64,000 nt of DNA from Candidatus Eremiobacteraceae bacterium (GTDB taxonomy: Bacteria > Vulcanimicrobiota > Vulcanimicrobiia > Eremiobacterales > Eremiobacteraceae). The position numbers and the translations under genes were made by a program. The stretch lies in contig DATGJI010000049.1 in the NCBI GenBank assembly GCA_035295225.1, positions 1 to 64,000 on the forward strand. Direction: 5' to 3'. The number at the start of each line of letters is the position of its first letter. Positions within the stretch are counted from its first letter, which is position 1. Positions 45,986-55,291 of the stretch are shown here, one piece after another. Under the pieces are notes generated by a model, which saw nothing but the letters and a program-made list of their open reading frames with translations, was not told the DNA's origin and searched no databases.

Positions 45986-46762
45986 TCAGCCGGAGAGGCG
46001 GCGGCGTAAGACGCGCTGCGGCAGCCAGACGACGAGGACTATCGCAACGGCCAGCCAGCCCACTTCTTCGAGCGTGCCGATCGTGGGCGTGCCGGCGATC
46101 AGGGAGCGGCACGCGATGACCGCGTGATAGAGCGGCGTGGCCCACGCGACATCCTGCGTCCAACGCGGTAACCTATCCAAAGGAAAGAACACCCCGGCGA
46201 ACATCACGAGCGGCGTCACCAGCAGCGCGAAGTAATAGAAGAGATGTTCCGGCGTTTTGACGATGAACGCGACATAGAGTGCCGGAATCGCGAAGAGCAC
46301 GCCGGTGAGCGCGAGCACCGGAAGACAGAGCAGCGCCAGCCACGAGTGCACGAGACCGAGCGCAGCGATCACGCCGAGAAAGATGGCGCCGTACAGCGTC
46401 GCGCGGAACGCCTGCCAGAGATACTCGCCGGCTGCGATCTCCTCCGGTTCGACCGGTGCGGTGACCATGGATTCATAGACGCCGTTCGTCGTCAGCCGCT
46501 CGTAGCCGCCCCACGCAGCGTCGAACGTAGCGGCGTTGACTGCGGTCAGCGCGAGCATGCCCGGACCGAGATACTGCAATAGAGACCCATGACCGCCGAA
46601 GCTGAAATACGCGCCGAAGCCGTAGCCGAAGGCAACGAAATACACGATCGGCTCAACGATGTTGATCGTGATGCTCGACCAGGCGAACGTCTTCCACGCG
46701 AGGAGATTGCGGCGGAACACCCGCCACGCATTCGGTCGAAAAAAGGCGCGCAACGGATTCAA
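45986..46762 (-). CDS. NodJ-type ABC-2 exporter permease
   Basis: 258 residues, six membrane segments. Blocks: RNLLAWKTFAWSSITINIVEPIVYFVAFGYGFG, FDAAWGGYERLTTNGVYESMVTAPVEPEEIAAGEYLWQ in part, and FFPLDRLPRWTQDVAWATPLYH. These match the NodJ family, which exports lipo-oligosaccharides or related glycolipids with NodI. The TTG start at 46760-46762 overlaps the ATPase stop (TTGA). It forms a two-gene exporter with the next gene. Confidence 0.88.
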   Translation of the reverse strand: MNPLRAFFRPNAWRVFRRNLLAWKTFAWSSITINIVEPIVYFVAFGYGFGAYFSFGGHGSLLQYLGPGMLALTAVNAATFDAAWGGYERLTTNGVYESMVTAPVEPEEIAAGEYLWQAFRATLYGAIFLGVIAALGLVHSWLALLCLPVLALTGVLFAIPALYVAFIVKTPEHLFYYFALLVTPLVMFAGVFFPLDRLPRWTQDVAWATPLYHAVIACRSLIAGTPTIGTLEEVGWLAVAIVLVVWLPQRVLRRRLSG

Positions 46763-47679
46763 TCGCGCAGCTCCCGGCCCGTGATGTTCAAGAAGACGTC
46801 TTCCAGCGTGGCCGGTCTAGCGACATGCCGCTGCAGCTCGATACCGTGCGCCGTAAGCGCGCGCAGCAAGGCCCCGTTGTCGAGCGTGTAGAGATAATCG
46901 GTGGCGCCGAGCCGTTCGCGCCGGACGAGCAGGCCCCCGGCCGCCGCTGCAAGCGCGGCGCCGTCCGCGCCGCTGACCTCGAGCACATCGGGCGCGGCGT
47001 AGGCGGCGATGAGTTCCGCCGGCGTGCCTAAGGCGAAGATGCGGCCTTCGTCCATGATCGCGATGCGATCGCAAAGACGCGCTGCCTCGTCCATATAGTG
47101 TGTCGTGAGTACGATCGTGAGGCCGCTTCGCTTCAGCGCCGCTAGCGTTTCCCAGACGAGCAGGCGTGCCTGTGGGTCCAAGCCCGTCGTCGGCTCGTCG
47201 AGGATCAACAGTTCGGGATCGGTCACAAGCGCCTTGGCGATGACCAACCGCCGCTGCATCCCGCCGGACAGATCCCTCACCCGGTCGCGCGTACGCCCTG
47301 AGAGGTTGAGCAGCGCAAGAGCGTTCTCTGATTTTGCTTTGCATCGGGCCGCCGGGATATCGAAAAACGACGCATACGTCAGCAGGTTATCGAGAACGCT
47401 CAATTCCGGATCGAGCGCGTTCGCCTGCGTCACGACGCCGAGCCTGCGTCGAATCTCAGCTGAATGCGAAGCGGCGTCGAGGTCCACGACGCGCAACGTG
47501 CCGCTCGTGGCACCGATCCGGCAATAGACCATCTTCATCGTCGTGGTCTTGCCGGCACCGTTGACCCCGAGAAATCCGAAACACTCCTGCCGGCGGATGT
47601 CGAAGTCTATCCCGCGAACGGCGCGTACGGCGCCGTAATTTTTTGTGAGCCGCCGCGCTTCGACTATCGTTTCCGACAT
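46759..47679 (-). CDS. NodI-type ABC exporter ATPase
   Basis: About 306 residues. Walker A GVNGAGKTTTMKM, signature LSGGMQRRLVIAKALV, Walker B LLILDEPTTGLDPQARLLVW and the H-loop LTTHYMDEAARL. A C-terminal extension of about 80 residues precedes the end. It pairs with the NodJ-type permease; homologues also export antibiotics or polysaccharides. The ATG at 47677-47679 gives the natural MSETIVEARRLTKNYG start; an upstream frame to 47748 is shadow. Confidence 0.92.
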   Translation of the reverse strand: MSETIVEARRLTKNYGAVRAVRGIDFDIRRQECFGFLGVNGAGKTTTMKMVYCRIGATSGTLRVVDLDAASHSAEIRRRLGVVTQANALDPELSVLDNLLTYASFFDIPAARCKAKSENALALLNLSGRTRDRVRDLSGGMQRRLVIAKALVTDPELLILDEPTTGLDPQARLLVWETLAALKRSGLTIVLTTHYMDEAARLCDRIAIMDEGRIFALGTPAELIAAYAAPDVLEVSGADGAALAAAAGGLLVRRERLGATDYLYTLDNGALLRALTAHGIELQRHVARPATLEDVFLNITGRELRD

Positions 47680-47882
47680 GACCGGCGCGGATTCGTCGCG
47701 CGGACGAAAGCAGCCTTGGCGGTCCGGCGCCGGAAGGAGTGGACACAAATGCCGGGCAAACGGGCTCGGCGAAATCTATGCGACGATAAGGATCCGTTCG
47801 TGATACGCCACCTCTTCCGGATGAACAAGCAACCGAAACTGCCGCCGGCGTGTCCAAGCCGCACGCCTCACGGAGGCTGTTG

Positions 47883-49340
47883 ATGCGCGCACCGTGCAGC
47901 GCAAACGCGCACGAAGTACTCTCCCCTCCCGACAGGGCGCGTTACGTCGCAGAGCATCTTCCCCCGGATCTCTTCCGCAGCGTCGCCGGACCGGACCAAG
48001 CGGAGGTCGCCCAGACCGCTTGGCGCATCTCTCCGGAACCGTTCCCTCTCAAGCCATCCACGGTCGCGGCGTTCAAAATCCTTGGCGCCGATCTGCTCGC
48101 GTTTTATCGCGCTGTCAACAAACTGTATTATCGCAGCGTGCGCAGGACGGCCCCGCCGTTCATAGCCGAATATCTCGAGATGGGCAAGCCGGAGCACATC
48201 GTCCGGCTGCAGCGGCAAAACCGCTTCAAGAACGACATCCCCGGCGTGATCAGGCCCGACGTCATCCTCACCGATGACGGATTTATCGCGAGCGAATTGG
48301 ACTCCGTACCCGGCGGTCTCGGCTTTGTCGGCGCGATGGGCGAGACGTACTGTCAGCTCGGCTTCGATCAGATCGGCGAGTTCGATGGAATCGTGCGCGG
48401 CTTCGTGCAAATGCTGAGCGCGCTGACGAACGGCAAAGAGAAACCGGTGGTCGCGATCACGATCTCGCGCGAATCGCATGACTATCGCGGCGAGATGGAC
48501 TGGCTTGCGGGCGCGGTGACTCGCACCGGTCTAGCGGAGGCGGTCGCGGTCTCACCCGACGAGGTCATCTTCACCGAAGAGGCGCTGGTCGTGGACACGC
48601 CGGAGGGCCGGCGCAAAGTCGACGTCCTCTATCGGTTCTTCGAACTCTTCGATCTGCTCAACATTCCTAAACAAGAACTCATGCTTTATTCGGCGCGGCA
48701 CAAACGCGTCGCATTCACCCCGCCGCCGAAGTCGTTCCTCGAGGAGAAACTGCTTTTCGCTCTGTTCCACAACCCTGCTCTCGAGACGCTCTGGCGCAAG
48801 GAGCTCGGGTCGGAGACGTTTGAGCGCCTGATAAAGATATTTCCGCAGACGTGGATACTCGATCCGCGCCCGCTGCCGCCGCAGGCCGCGATCGCCGGAT
48901 TGAACACCGATGGCCGTCCGCTGCAGGCATGGAGCCAGCTGTACGGGTTATCCAAATCGGAGCGGCAGTTCGTCGTCAAGCCGTCGGGTTTCAGCGAACT
49001 CGCGTGGGGCAGCAGGGGCGTGCATGTCGCGAACGATCTCACGCACGACGAATGGATGGCCGTCATCGACGGCGGTCTCGCGATCTTCGAGCGCACACCG
49101 CACATCCTGCAGCGCTTCCACAAAGGCAAGCGCATTCAAGTTTCGTACCTGGACAACGTCACCGGCGGCGTCCGGCCGATGGATGGCCGCGTTCGGCTCT
49201 GTCCTTACTATTTCGTCGCGGGCGACGAAGCCGTGCTTTCCGGCGTCCTCGCCACGATCGCGCCGGCCGACAAGCGCCTCATTCATGGGATGAGCGACGC
49301 AGTCATGACGACGGCGCAAGTCTCCGACACCGGCTACTGA
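47883..49340 (+). CDS. ATP-grasp-like protein of unknown function
   Basis: About 485 residues. RPDVILTDDGFIASELDSVPGGLGF resembles the acidic/metal-site block of circularly permuted ATP-grasp proteins, and FVVKPSGFSELAWGSRGVHV resembles an ATP-binding lysine loop; DGRVRLCPYYFV follows. This is family-level inference from pattern. The ATG at 47883 is preceded by CGGAGG at seven bases, an excellent site, and a GTG 33 bases upstream is rejected. It faces the class V aminotransferase, the two stops abutting at TGATCA. No signal peptide. Confidence 0.6.
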   Translation: MRAPCSANAHEVLSPPDRARYVAEHLPPDLFRSVAGPDQAEVAQTAWRISPEPFPLKPSTVAAFKILGADLLAFYRAVNKLYYRSVRRTAPPFIAEYLEMGKPEHIVRLQRQNRFKNDIPGVIRPDVILTDDGFIASELDSVPGGLGFVGAMGETYCQLGFDQIGEFDGIVRGFVQMLSALTNGKEKPVVAITISRESHDYRGEMDWLAGAVTRTGLAEAVAVSPDEVIFTEEALVVDTPEGRRKVDVLYRFFELFDLLNIPKQELMLYSARHKRVAFTPPPKSFLEEKLLFALFHNPALETLWRKELGSETFERLIKIFPQTWILDPRPLPPQAAIAGLNTDGRPLQAWSQLYGLSKSERQFVVKPSGFSELAWGSRGVHVANDLTHDEWMAVIDGGLAIFERTPHILQRFHKGKRIQVSYLDNVTGGVRPMDGRVRLCPYYFVAGDEAVLSGVLATIAPADKRLIHGMSDAVMTTAQVSDTGY

Positions 49341-50489
49341 TCAGACGATCGCGTCGAGCACGCGATCGATGTCGGCCGCGGTGTTGTACCCGTGCGGCGC
49401 AACGCGAACTCCCGATTCTCTCACGGTGACTTGAACGCGCGCGTCGTCAACGCGACGCTGCAGTTCGGCCACGCTACGGCCCCCGCGTCCGACCAACACG
49501 ATGCCCGACCTCGTTCCCTGCGCGACGGAACTCAAGACATCGAGGCCAGCTCGGCCGCAACCCGCGATCAGCCGGTCCGTCAGCGCGAGCACGTGCGTTT
49601 CTATTTTTTCGAATCCGGCCTTGTCGAGCAGCCGCAGACTCTCGCCGAAAGCGATCAAGCCTGGGTAGTTGATCGTTCCCCCTTCGAATCGGGCGGCGCC
49701 GGTTGCGAATTCTTGCGCGTAGTCGAGGAAGTTCATCGGGTCTCGGACCGAGCGCCATGAAGCAGACGTGGGCCGGAGGCGATCGCAAAGATCGCGGCTC
49801 ACAAAAACGACGCTCAAGCCCTGTGGCGAAAGCAGCCATTTCGCCACGCCGAAGTAGCACAGATCCGCTCCGCATGCGCGCACGTCCAAAGGAAGCTGTC
49901 CAAAGCCCTGGATCGCGTCGATCGCGAAGATGATGCCGCGTTCACGGCACCACGCTCCGAGCGCCGCAAGATCATGGCGATAGCCGTCGCCAAAGCTGAC
50001 AAACGAAACGGCGACAAGACGCGTGCGCGGACTTGAGACGCGCTCGAGCGTCTCAACCGTCAGCCGCTCCTTCGGTGCGCGCAGGAGCTTCACACGCACG
50101 CCTTTGTCACGCAGGGAAAGCCATGGATAGGCGTTCGCGCCGAACTCATTGTCGGTCAACACGATCTCGTCGCCGGCCCGCCAGTCGATGCCGTTGGCGC
50201 CCAGGAGCGCGCCGTCCGACGTCGCGCGCATGAACGCGATCTCATCGCTTTCGGCATTGATCGCCGCGGCGACCGCAGCGCGAACGTCTTCCTTACGGGA
50301 TTCGATATCGAGGATGCCGTTGCAACCATCGGCCATCTGAGCATCCATCGCGGCGACCATCGCGGCATGCGCGGGCCGCGGCAGCGGGCCCACCGCCGCA
50401 TGGTTGCAATACGCCCAGCGCTCGCAGACAGGGAACAGCGCTTGGTCGAGCGGCGAAGTGCCGACCGTCACATTGTTTGCGATCGTCAA
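49341..50489 (-). CDS. Class V aminotransferase (cysteine desulfurase/isopenicillin epimerase-like)
   Basis: About 382 residues. AYCNHAAVGPLPRPAH, AFMRATSDGALLGANGI, IIFAIDAIQGFGQLPLDV and YFGVAKWLLSPQG, where the Lys holds PLP, then FEGGTINYPGLIAFGESL. It lacks a clear catalytic Cys loop of NifS, so a racemase/lyase/epimerase-like role in small-molecule metabolism is possible. The TTG at 50487-50489 is chosen because the frame before it is Arg-rich; the next GTG is 18 bases inside. It converges on the ATP-grasp-like gene. Confidence 0.82.
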   Translation of the reverse strand: MTIANNVTVGTSPLDQALFPVCERWAYCNHAAVGPLPRPAHAAMVAAMDAQMADGCNGILDIESRKEDVRAAVAAAINAESDEIAFMRATSDGALLGANGIDWRAGDEIVLTDNEFGANAYPWLSLRDKGVRVKLLRAPKERLTVETLERVSSPRTRLVAVSFVSFGDGYRHDLAALGAWCRERGIIFAIDAIQGFGQLPLDVRACGADLCYFGVAKWLLSPQGLSVVFVSRDLCDRLRPTSASWRSVRDPMNFLDYAQEFATGAARFEGGTINYPGLIAFGESLRLLDKAGFEKIETHVLALTDRLIAGCGRAGLDVLSSVAQGTRSGIVLVGRGGRSVAELQRRVDDARVQVTVRESGVRVAPHGYNTAADIDRVLDAIV

Positions 50490-50578
50490 CGTTTTGTGGT
50501 CTCCGTCACCGCGCCGCGCACGCGTTTCTGGGAACAATCGATTCGATGCGTTGAACAAGGGAGACCACCGTACCTTCG

Positions 50579-51364
50579 ATGCTCCGACGACCTGCATTCA
50601 CGTTGTGCGCGACGATCGCCGCGCTGACTTTGGCATGCATGCAATGCGCGCCGGCTTCGTCGATCCCGACGCTCGCGGATGGCGAGCACGTTCTCGTCGC
50701 AGTCGAGCCGCTGCTCGCATCCATGCAGATCGCATACTCCCTCAACGCCGGTCACTTGGTCGTGGGCGACCACGCGTACATCGGGCCCATGGTCATCGAC
50801 GACGGGCTGCACTACGCGGAGTCGCGCGCCATCGCGAGTTTTCTCAACCTCTCCATCGTGTACGAAAACGGCGTGATGACGTTCGCGCCGCCCGCCCCGC
50901 GTTCCGGAGCCGGGAGCGCTGCTCCGCCCGACGACATGATGCGGGCACTGCGCGATCGGCTGCTCGGCCTGCTGAATGCGCATCGCGCGGCCGCCGGACT
51001 TCGTCCGCTCGCCTTCGACAGCACCGCCGGTTCTGCGGCAGAGATGCAGGCCGAAGATATGGAAAACGCAGGCATCATGCGTCACACGGACAGCATGGGG
51101 CGCAGCCCGTTTGAGCGCTTCAAGAGCTTCGGCGGTCGTGCGTCGCTCTACGGTGAGAATGTCGCCTATTACGGGCTCCAGCTCAGCGACGAGCAGAATC
51201 TGTGGACCGCGATCGATAAACTCGATGCGATGATGATGGCCGAACAGCCGCCCGACGACGGCCACCGCCGGGCCATCCTCAATCCCGCATTTCAGTCGGT
51301 TGGATTCGGCCTCGCTTCAGGATCGAACGGGATCTATCTCGCCGAGGATTTCTTCGCGCGCTAA
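50579..51364 (+). CDS. Secreted CAP/SCP-domain protein with copper amine oxidase N-like domain
   Basis: 261 residues. Signal sequence MLRRPAFTLCATIAALTLAC, then about 75 residues resembling the copper amine oxidase N-terminal domain (HLVVGDHAYIGPMVIDDG), and a CAP domain from about 125 (LNAHRAAAGLRPLAFDSTAG, MRHTDSMGRSPFERFKSF, GENVAYYG, GHRRAILNPAFQSVGFG). The cavity His, Glu and His of the CAP site are present (MRHTD, GENV, GHRR). An extracellular wall-associated or protease-like role is usual; specificity unknown. Confidence 0.85.
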   Translation: MLRRPAFTLCATIAALTLACMQCAPASSIPTLADGEHVLVAVEPLLASMQIAYSLNAGHLVVGDHAYIGPMVIDDGLHYAESRAIASFLNLSIVYENGVMTFAPPAPRSGAGSAAPPDDMMRALRDRLLGLLNAHRAAAGLRPLAFDSTAGSAAEMQAEDMENAGIMRHTDSMGRSPFERFKSFGGRASLYGENVAYYGLQLSDEQNLWTAIDKLDAMMMAEQPPDDGHRRAILNPAFQSVGFGLASGSNGIYLAEDFFAR

Positions 51365-51371
51365 CGCGCTC

Positions 51372-53009
51372 CTAATGCAGCGCCCATCGCCACGACTGCC
51401 ATTGCGGGATTATTCCGCGCGACGGCGCGTACTCTGAAAGACCGTCGGTCACCATGCCGACGCGATCTCTGAAATAAAGCGGCAGACCTGCCATGGCCTC
51501 CATGCGAACTCGTTGGATCTGGGCGTAGAGCACCTTGCGGCGGGCGCGATCGTTGAGCGCGAGGCCTTCTTCCTCCAGGGCGTCCAGATGCGGATCGCAA
51601 TATCTGCTATCGTTGGCACCCGAGGGCGAAAAGTATGCGCAACCGTCATCGTTGAGCGCGCCCGGATCGTAGTTGACGCTAAAACTGTACGTCGCGAGGT
51701 CGAAGTTCGCGGTCCGCACCGGGCCGTTCAGATTGAAGATCAAATCGTACGGATAGTCTTTTATCGTCATGTCAGCGCCCACACGCCGCAGATCGGCTTG
51801 CACAAGAGCGGCGAGCTGCGCGCCCGCGCCGTCACCGGCGATCGCGACGAGCACCATGCTCAGTCGCGTGCCCGCGCGATACCGAAACCCATCCGGCGCC
51901 AAGCGCCAACCCGCTTGGTCAAGGAGCGCCGCAGCACGTGCGGGATCGTGCGGATAGCGCGGCACGTCCTTCGTATACCCCCAGCTCCAGTTCGGCAGCC
52001 ATTCATCGGCCAGCGTGCCCGCATCGTGGACGACGTCGTGCAGTATACGCGAGCGATCCACAGCAAACGCGACGGCGCGCCGCACAAGAACATCGTCGAG
52101 CGGCGCACGGGACGTGTTCATATCAAGCACGCTGAGGCGGAGGCTCGGCGAGACCACCGGATGCATGCCGGTGACGGTCGCGAACTGCGGCAACCGTTGC
52201 GGTCCCGCATCGAAGTCGGCGTCGATCTCGCCTGCGCGAAATCCGACGAGTTCGTTCTCGGTCGACGGTCTGGAACTGAAGATGATCTGGCGCAGCGACG
52301 GCGCGCCGCGCCAGTAGTGCGGATTGGCGACAAGCGTGATCGGGCCACCGCGCACCCACGACTGCACGACAAACGGCCCGGTGCCGATCGGCTGGGCGCT
52401 ATAGGGAGCGTCGTTCATCTCTTTCAAACCGGCGATCAAGTGGGCGGGCATCACGGCGATCGGCCCCTCTTGGATCGCGGCGAAGAACCGCGACACGAAC
52501 GGCGCGTATGGTTTCGCGAGATGCACGATCACTGTGTGCGCATCCGGTGCGTCGATCGTCACGACCTGGGTATAGCCGTCGCGCTCTTGCACGTTGTTAC
52601 GCGGATTCATCACCTGGCGCCAGGACGCGATGACGTCCGCAGACGTGAAGGGCGCTCCATCCGACCACGTGACGCCTCGCCTGAGGCGATACGTGATGCG
52701 CAAGCCGTCGCGGCTCACGCCGCCATTCTCGATACTGGGCACGCTTTCGCAGAGGACGGGAACGATATTTCCCTTATCGTCCAGCTGCACCAAGTATTCG
52801 AGCGTATAGCTCGCGAGTTGATAGACGAAATCTGCGCCGGAAAGCATGGGATTGAGCGTCGTCGGATCCGAGATGTCGCTGATGCGGAGCACGCCCGGCC
52901 GAGCGCGCGGCTGCGGCCCGATGCCGCTGGAAAGACGACCGCAACCTGCGAGGATCGACGCGGCCGCCGCACTCGTCGCAATCGCCATGACGATGTCATA
53001 TCTGCGCAC
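51372..53009 (-). CDS. ABC-type peptide-binding lipoprotein (SBP family 5)
   Basis: About 545 residues. The GTG at 53007-53009 gives a natural lipoprotein signal (MRRYDIVMAIATSAAAASIL, lipobox ILAGC). The mature part has ISDPTTLNPMLS, the YTLEYLVQLDD block, VTWSDGAPFTSADVIASW and FDLATYSFSVNYDPGAL, all typical of OppA/DppA. It should capture peptides or other solutes for import. No permease or ATPase gene is adjacent, so the partners are elsewhere. Confidence 0.9.
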   Translation of the reverse strand: MRRYDIVMAIATSAAAASILAGCGRLSSGIGPQPRARPGVLRISDISDPTTLNPMLSGADFVYQLASYTLEYLVQLDDKGNIVPVLCESVPSIENGGVSRDGLRITYRLRRGVTWSDGAPFTSADVIASWRQVMNPRNNVQERDGYTQVVTIDAPDAHTVIVHLAKPYAPFVSRFFAAIQEGPIAVMPAHLIAGLKEMNDAPYSAQPIGTGPFVVQSWVRGGPITLVANPHYWRGAPSLRQIIFSSRPSTENELVGFRAGEIDADFDAGPQRLPQFATVTGMHPVVSPSLRLSVLDMNTSRAPLDDVLVRRAVAFAVDRSRILHDVVHDAGTLADEWLPNWSWGYTKDVPRYPHDPARAAALLDQAGWRLAPDGFRYRAGTRLSMVLVAIAGDGAGAQLAALVQADLRRVGADMTIKDYPYDLIFNLNGPVRTANFDLATYSFSVNYDPGALNDDGCAYFSPSGANDSRYCDPHLDALEEEGLALNDRARRKVLYAQIQRVRMEAMAGLPLYFRDRVGMVTDGLSEYAPSRGIIPQWQSWRWALH

Positions 53010-53123
53010 GATGGACGTCTGCCATTCCCTGCCGTCGCACGCAATTCTTGCGAGGCAGGGTCCGCCGTCTGCTTGACCCAACCTGTCGAGGTCAGCGATC
53101 ATTTTGCGAAAGGGTCTTTTTCC

Positions 53124-54011
53124 ATGCGGGAGATCAAGCGAGTCGGCGTGTGCGGCTGCGGCCTCATGGGGTCCGGCATCGCGCAAGTCGCGGCTATGGC
53201 CGGTCATGACGTCGTCATACTCGAAGCCGTTCAGACTGCGCTCGACAAGGGCGTCGCGGCCATCGGCGCTTCACTTGGCAAATTTGCAGAGAAGGGCAAG
53301 ACGCCCGACGGCCAGCCGTTCGACGCGAGTCTTCGCGACGCAACGCTTGGCCGAATCAAGACGACGACGAGCGTCGCCGATCTTGCCTCTTGCGATCTCG
53401 TCATCGAGGCGATTGTCGAGAACATGGCGATAAAGCGGGAGCTCTTCGCCAAACTTGACTCGCTCCTGGCACCCGGTGCAATCATCTGCTCGAACACGTC
53501 GAGTCTCTGCGTGATCGAGATGGCGGCTGCGACCAAGCGTCCGGAGCTGGTCGCCGGTCTCCACTTCTTCAACCCGGTCCCCATCATGAAACTCGTCGAA
53601 GTCGTCAAGACGATCGTGACGAGCCAGGAGACGATCGACGCGCTGTATGCGTTCGCCAAGAAGTTAGGCAAGACGCCGGTGCTCGCGCAAGATACGCCGG
53701 GATTTATCGTCAATCGGCTCCTCGTGCCCTATCTGCTCTACGCCATCCGGGCGTACGAAGCCGGCCTCGCTTCTCGCGAAGACATCGACGAAGGCATGAA
53801 GCTCGGTTGCGGCTATCCCATGGGACCGCTGACGCTCCTCGACTTTGTCGGCTTGGACACGACGTATTTCATCGCCGAGATCATGTTCGATGAGTTCAAA
53901 GACCCGATGATGGCGCCGCCCCCGCTGCTCAAGCGCATGGTGCTCGCAGGACATCATGGCAGAAAGTCGGGCCGCGGCTTTTATGACTACTCAACAGCCA
54001 CGAAGAAGTAA
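53124..54011 (+). CDS. 3-hydroxybutyryl-CoA dehydrogenase
   Basis: About 295 residues, the Hbd/PaaH size. Rossmann start IKRVGVCGCGLMGSGIAQVA, then FFNPVPIMKLVEVV (catalytic His equivalent region), the QDTPGFIVNRLLVPYL motif and GYPMGPLTLLDFVGLD. It oxidises 3-hydroxyacyl-CoA with NAD. AAAGGG lies ten bases before the ATG at 53124. A much longer open frame reaches back to 51513 but its N-terminal part is the antisense of the peptide-binding gene and is not used. Confidence 0.94.
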   Translation: MREIKRVGVCGCGLMGSGIAQVAAMAGHDVVILEAVQTALDKGVAAIGASLGKFAEKGKTPDGQPFDASLRDATLGRIKTTTSVADLASCDLVIEAIVENMAIKRELFAKLDSLLAPGAIICSNTSSLCVIEMAAATKRPELVAGLHFFNPVPIMKLVEVVKTIVTSQETIDALYAFAKKLGKTPVLAQDTPGFIVNRLLVPYLLYAIRAYEAGLASREDIDEGMKLGCGYPMGPLTLLDFVGLDTTYFIAEIMFDEFKDPMMAPPPLLKRMVLAGHHGRKSGRGFYDYSTATKK

Positions 54012-54017
54012 GCTTGC

Positions 54018-54434
54018 GTGAGTTTGGATCTGTTCGGCGGCGATTGGCTGAACGCGTGGCAAAGTGAACTCAATGCCAACGTGGCCTATAGGGACGCGGC
54101 CGCGCAGTGGGAATGGCCGCTGATCCTCTGCGCGTGCGGGGAAGACGGATCGCAAAAAGTCTGCGCGTTTCTCGATCTTTGGCGCGGCGAGTGCCGCGAG
54201 GCGCGACCGGCGATCGCTGCCGATGACGAGCGGGCACGGTTCATCATCAGCGGATCGTTCGCGGTCTGGAAGCAGGTCTTGGACGGTCACCTCGAAGTGG
54301 TCTCAGCGATCATGCTGCGCAGGCTCGCGCTCGACAAAGGCAGCGTCTCGAGTCTGCTCGGGTATATCGGAGCCGCGAAAGCGCTCGTGGTGACTGCCGC
54401 AGCTCTGGATACGGCCTATCCGGCCGGCACGTGA
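54018..54434 (+). CDS. SCP2-like sterol-carrier domain protein
   Basis: 138 residues. The single domain shows FISGSFAVWKQVLDG and DKGSVSSLLGYIGAAKALV, and a hydrophobic pocket pattern like SCP2, which binds acyl-CoA or lipids. In bacteria such small proteins often accompany acyl-CoA enzymes. The GTG start at 54018-54020 is six bases past the dehydrogenase stop, and the hydratase gene follows. A carrier or protective role for acyl-CoA intermediates is inference. Confidence 0.72.
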   Translation: MSLDLFGGDWLNAWQSELNANVAYRDAAAQWEWPLILCACGEDGSQKVCAFLDLWRGECREARPAIAADDERARFIISGSFAVWKQVLDGHLEVVSAIMLRRLALDKGSVSSLLGYIGAAKALVVTAAALDTAYPAGT

Positions 54435-54444
54435 GGAGACAAGA

Positions 54445-55230
54445 GTGAACTACGAGACCATCCTTTTAGAGAAGAGCGCGGGCGTGGCGACGATCACGCT
54501 CAACCGGCCCAAGGCCCTTAACGCGCTCAACGAAGCCGTGCTTTCCGAACTCGTCACGGTGATCGACGAGTTGGAGGCCGATCCGAACATCCGAGCTGTC
54601 ATCGTCACCGGCGCCGGCGACAAGGCGTTTGCGGCGGGTGCGGATATCGGAGAACTCAGCCGGCTTGAAGATCGAGCAGCGGCCTCCGCCAAGGCGCGCG
54701 CCGGACATCGTGTCACGGCGAAGATCGAGCATTCTCGTCTGCCGTTCATCATGGCGATCAACGGCTTTGCGCTCGGCGGCGGTCTCGAGCTTGCGATGGC
54801 CGGCGACATGCGCATCGCCGCCTCAAACGCGAAGCTGGGTCAGCCGGAAGTGAACTTGGGCATCATCGCCGGTTTCGGCGGTTCGCAACGGTTGCCGCGG
54901 CTGGTCGGTCAAGGCATGGCCTCTTATCTTCTGCTCACCGGCGAGATGATCACAGCCGACGAAGCCAAGCAGGCAAACCTCGTCGAGAAAGTCGTGGCGC
55001 CGGAAGCGCTTATGACGGAAGTCAAACGCATCGCGAGCGTCGTCGCCGCAAAGGCGCCTCTGGCGATCGACGCGACCAAGCGCGCGATCCATAAGGGAAT
55101 GATGCTCGATCTTCACGATGCGCTGGACCTCGAAGCCGAAGAATTCGGGGCCATCGCGATCAGCGCCGATGCACGCGAAGGCACCGCCGCCTTCTTGGAA
55201 AAACGCGCTCCGCGCTTCACCGGATCCTAA
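54445..55230 (+). CDS. Enoyl-CoA hydratase
   Basis: 261 residues, crotonase fold. ALNALNEAVLSELVTVIDEL, GAGDKAFAAGADIGELS, INGFALGGGLELAMAGDMRIA with the oxyanion-hole loop, and the catalytic Glu pair in QPEVNLGIIAGFGGSQRLPRLVG in parts. It adds water to trans-2-enoyl-CoA. The GTG at 54445 follows AGGAGACAAGA, a strong site. Together with the adjacent dehydrogenase it covers two beta-oxidation steps or the crotonyl-CoA route. Confidence 0.94.
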   Translation: MNYETILLEKSAGVATITLNRPKALNALNEAVLSELVTVIDELEADPNIRAVIVTGAGDKAFAAGADIGELSRLEDRAAASAKARAGHRVTAKIEHSRLPFIMAINGFALGGGLELAMAGDMRIAASNAKLGQPEVNLGIIAGFGGSQRLPRLVGQGMASYLLLTGEMITADEAKQANLVEKVVAPEALMTEVKRIASVVAAKAPLAIDATKRAIHKGMMLDLHDALDLEAEEFGAIAISADAREGTAAFLEKRAPRFTGS

Positions 55231-55253
55231 CATCGGGGATCGACTGTCGGCGT

Positions 55254-55273
55254 GGGCCGACGAACGTCGGCCC
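55254..55273. repeat. Hairpin repeat copy 2 (GGGCCGAC stem), after enoyl-CoA hydratase
   Basis: Eight-base stem GGGCCGAC, loop GAAC, GTCGGCCC, then CTTCATT. It lies in the gap between the enoyl-CoA hydratase and the convergent RDD gene. The stem is identical to 45932-45951; both follow plus-strand acyl-CoA enzymes, so the element is probably a genome-wide intergenic repeat or terminator. Confidence 0.7.
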
Positions 55274-55291
55274 CTTCATTCAAAGCCTCAT

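Noticed and set aside
51513-53123. Long plus-strand open frame continuous with the 3-hydroxybutyryl-CoA dehydrogenase
   Set aside because: Its first 537 codons are the antisense of the peptide-binding lipoprotein and are rich in Arg and His; the real start is the ATG at 53124 with an AAAGGG site.
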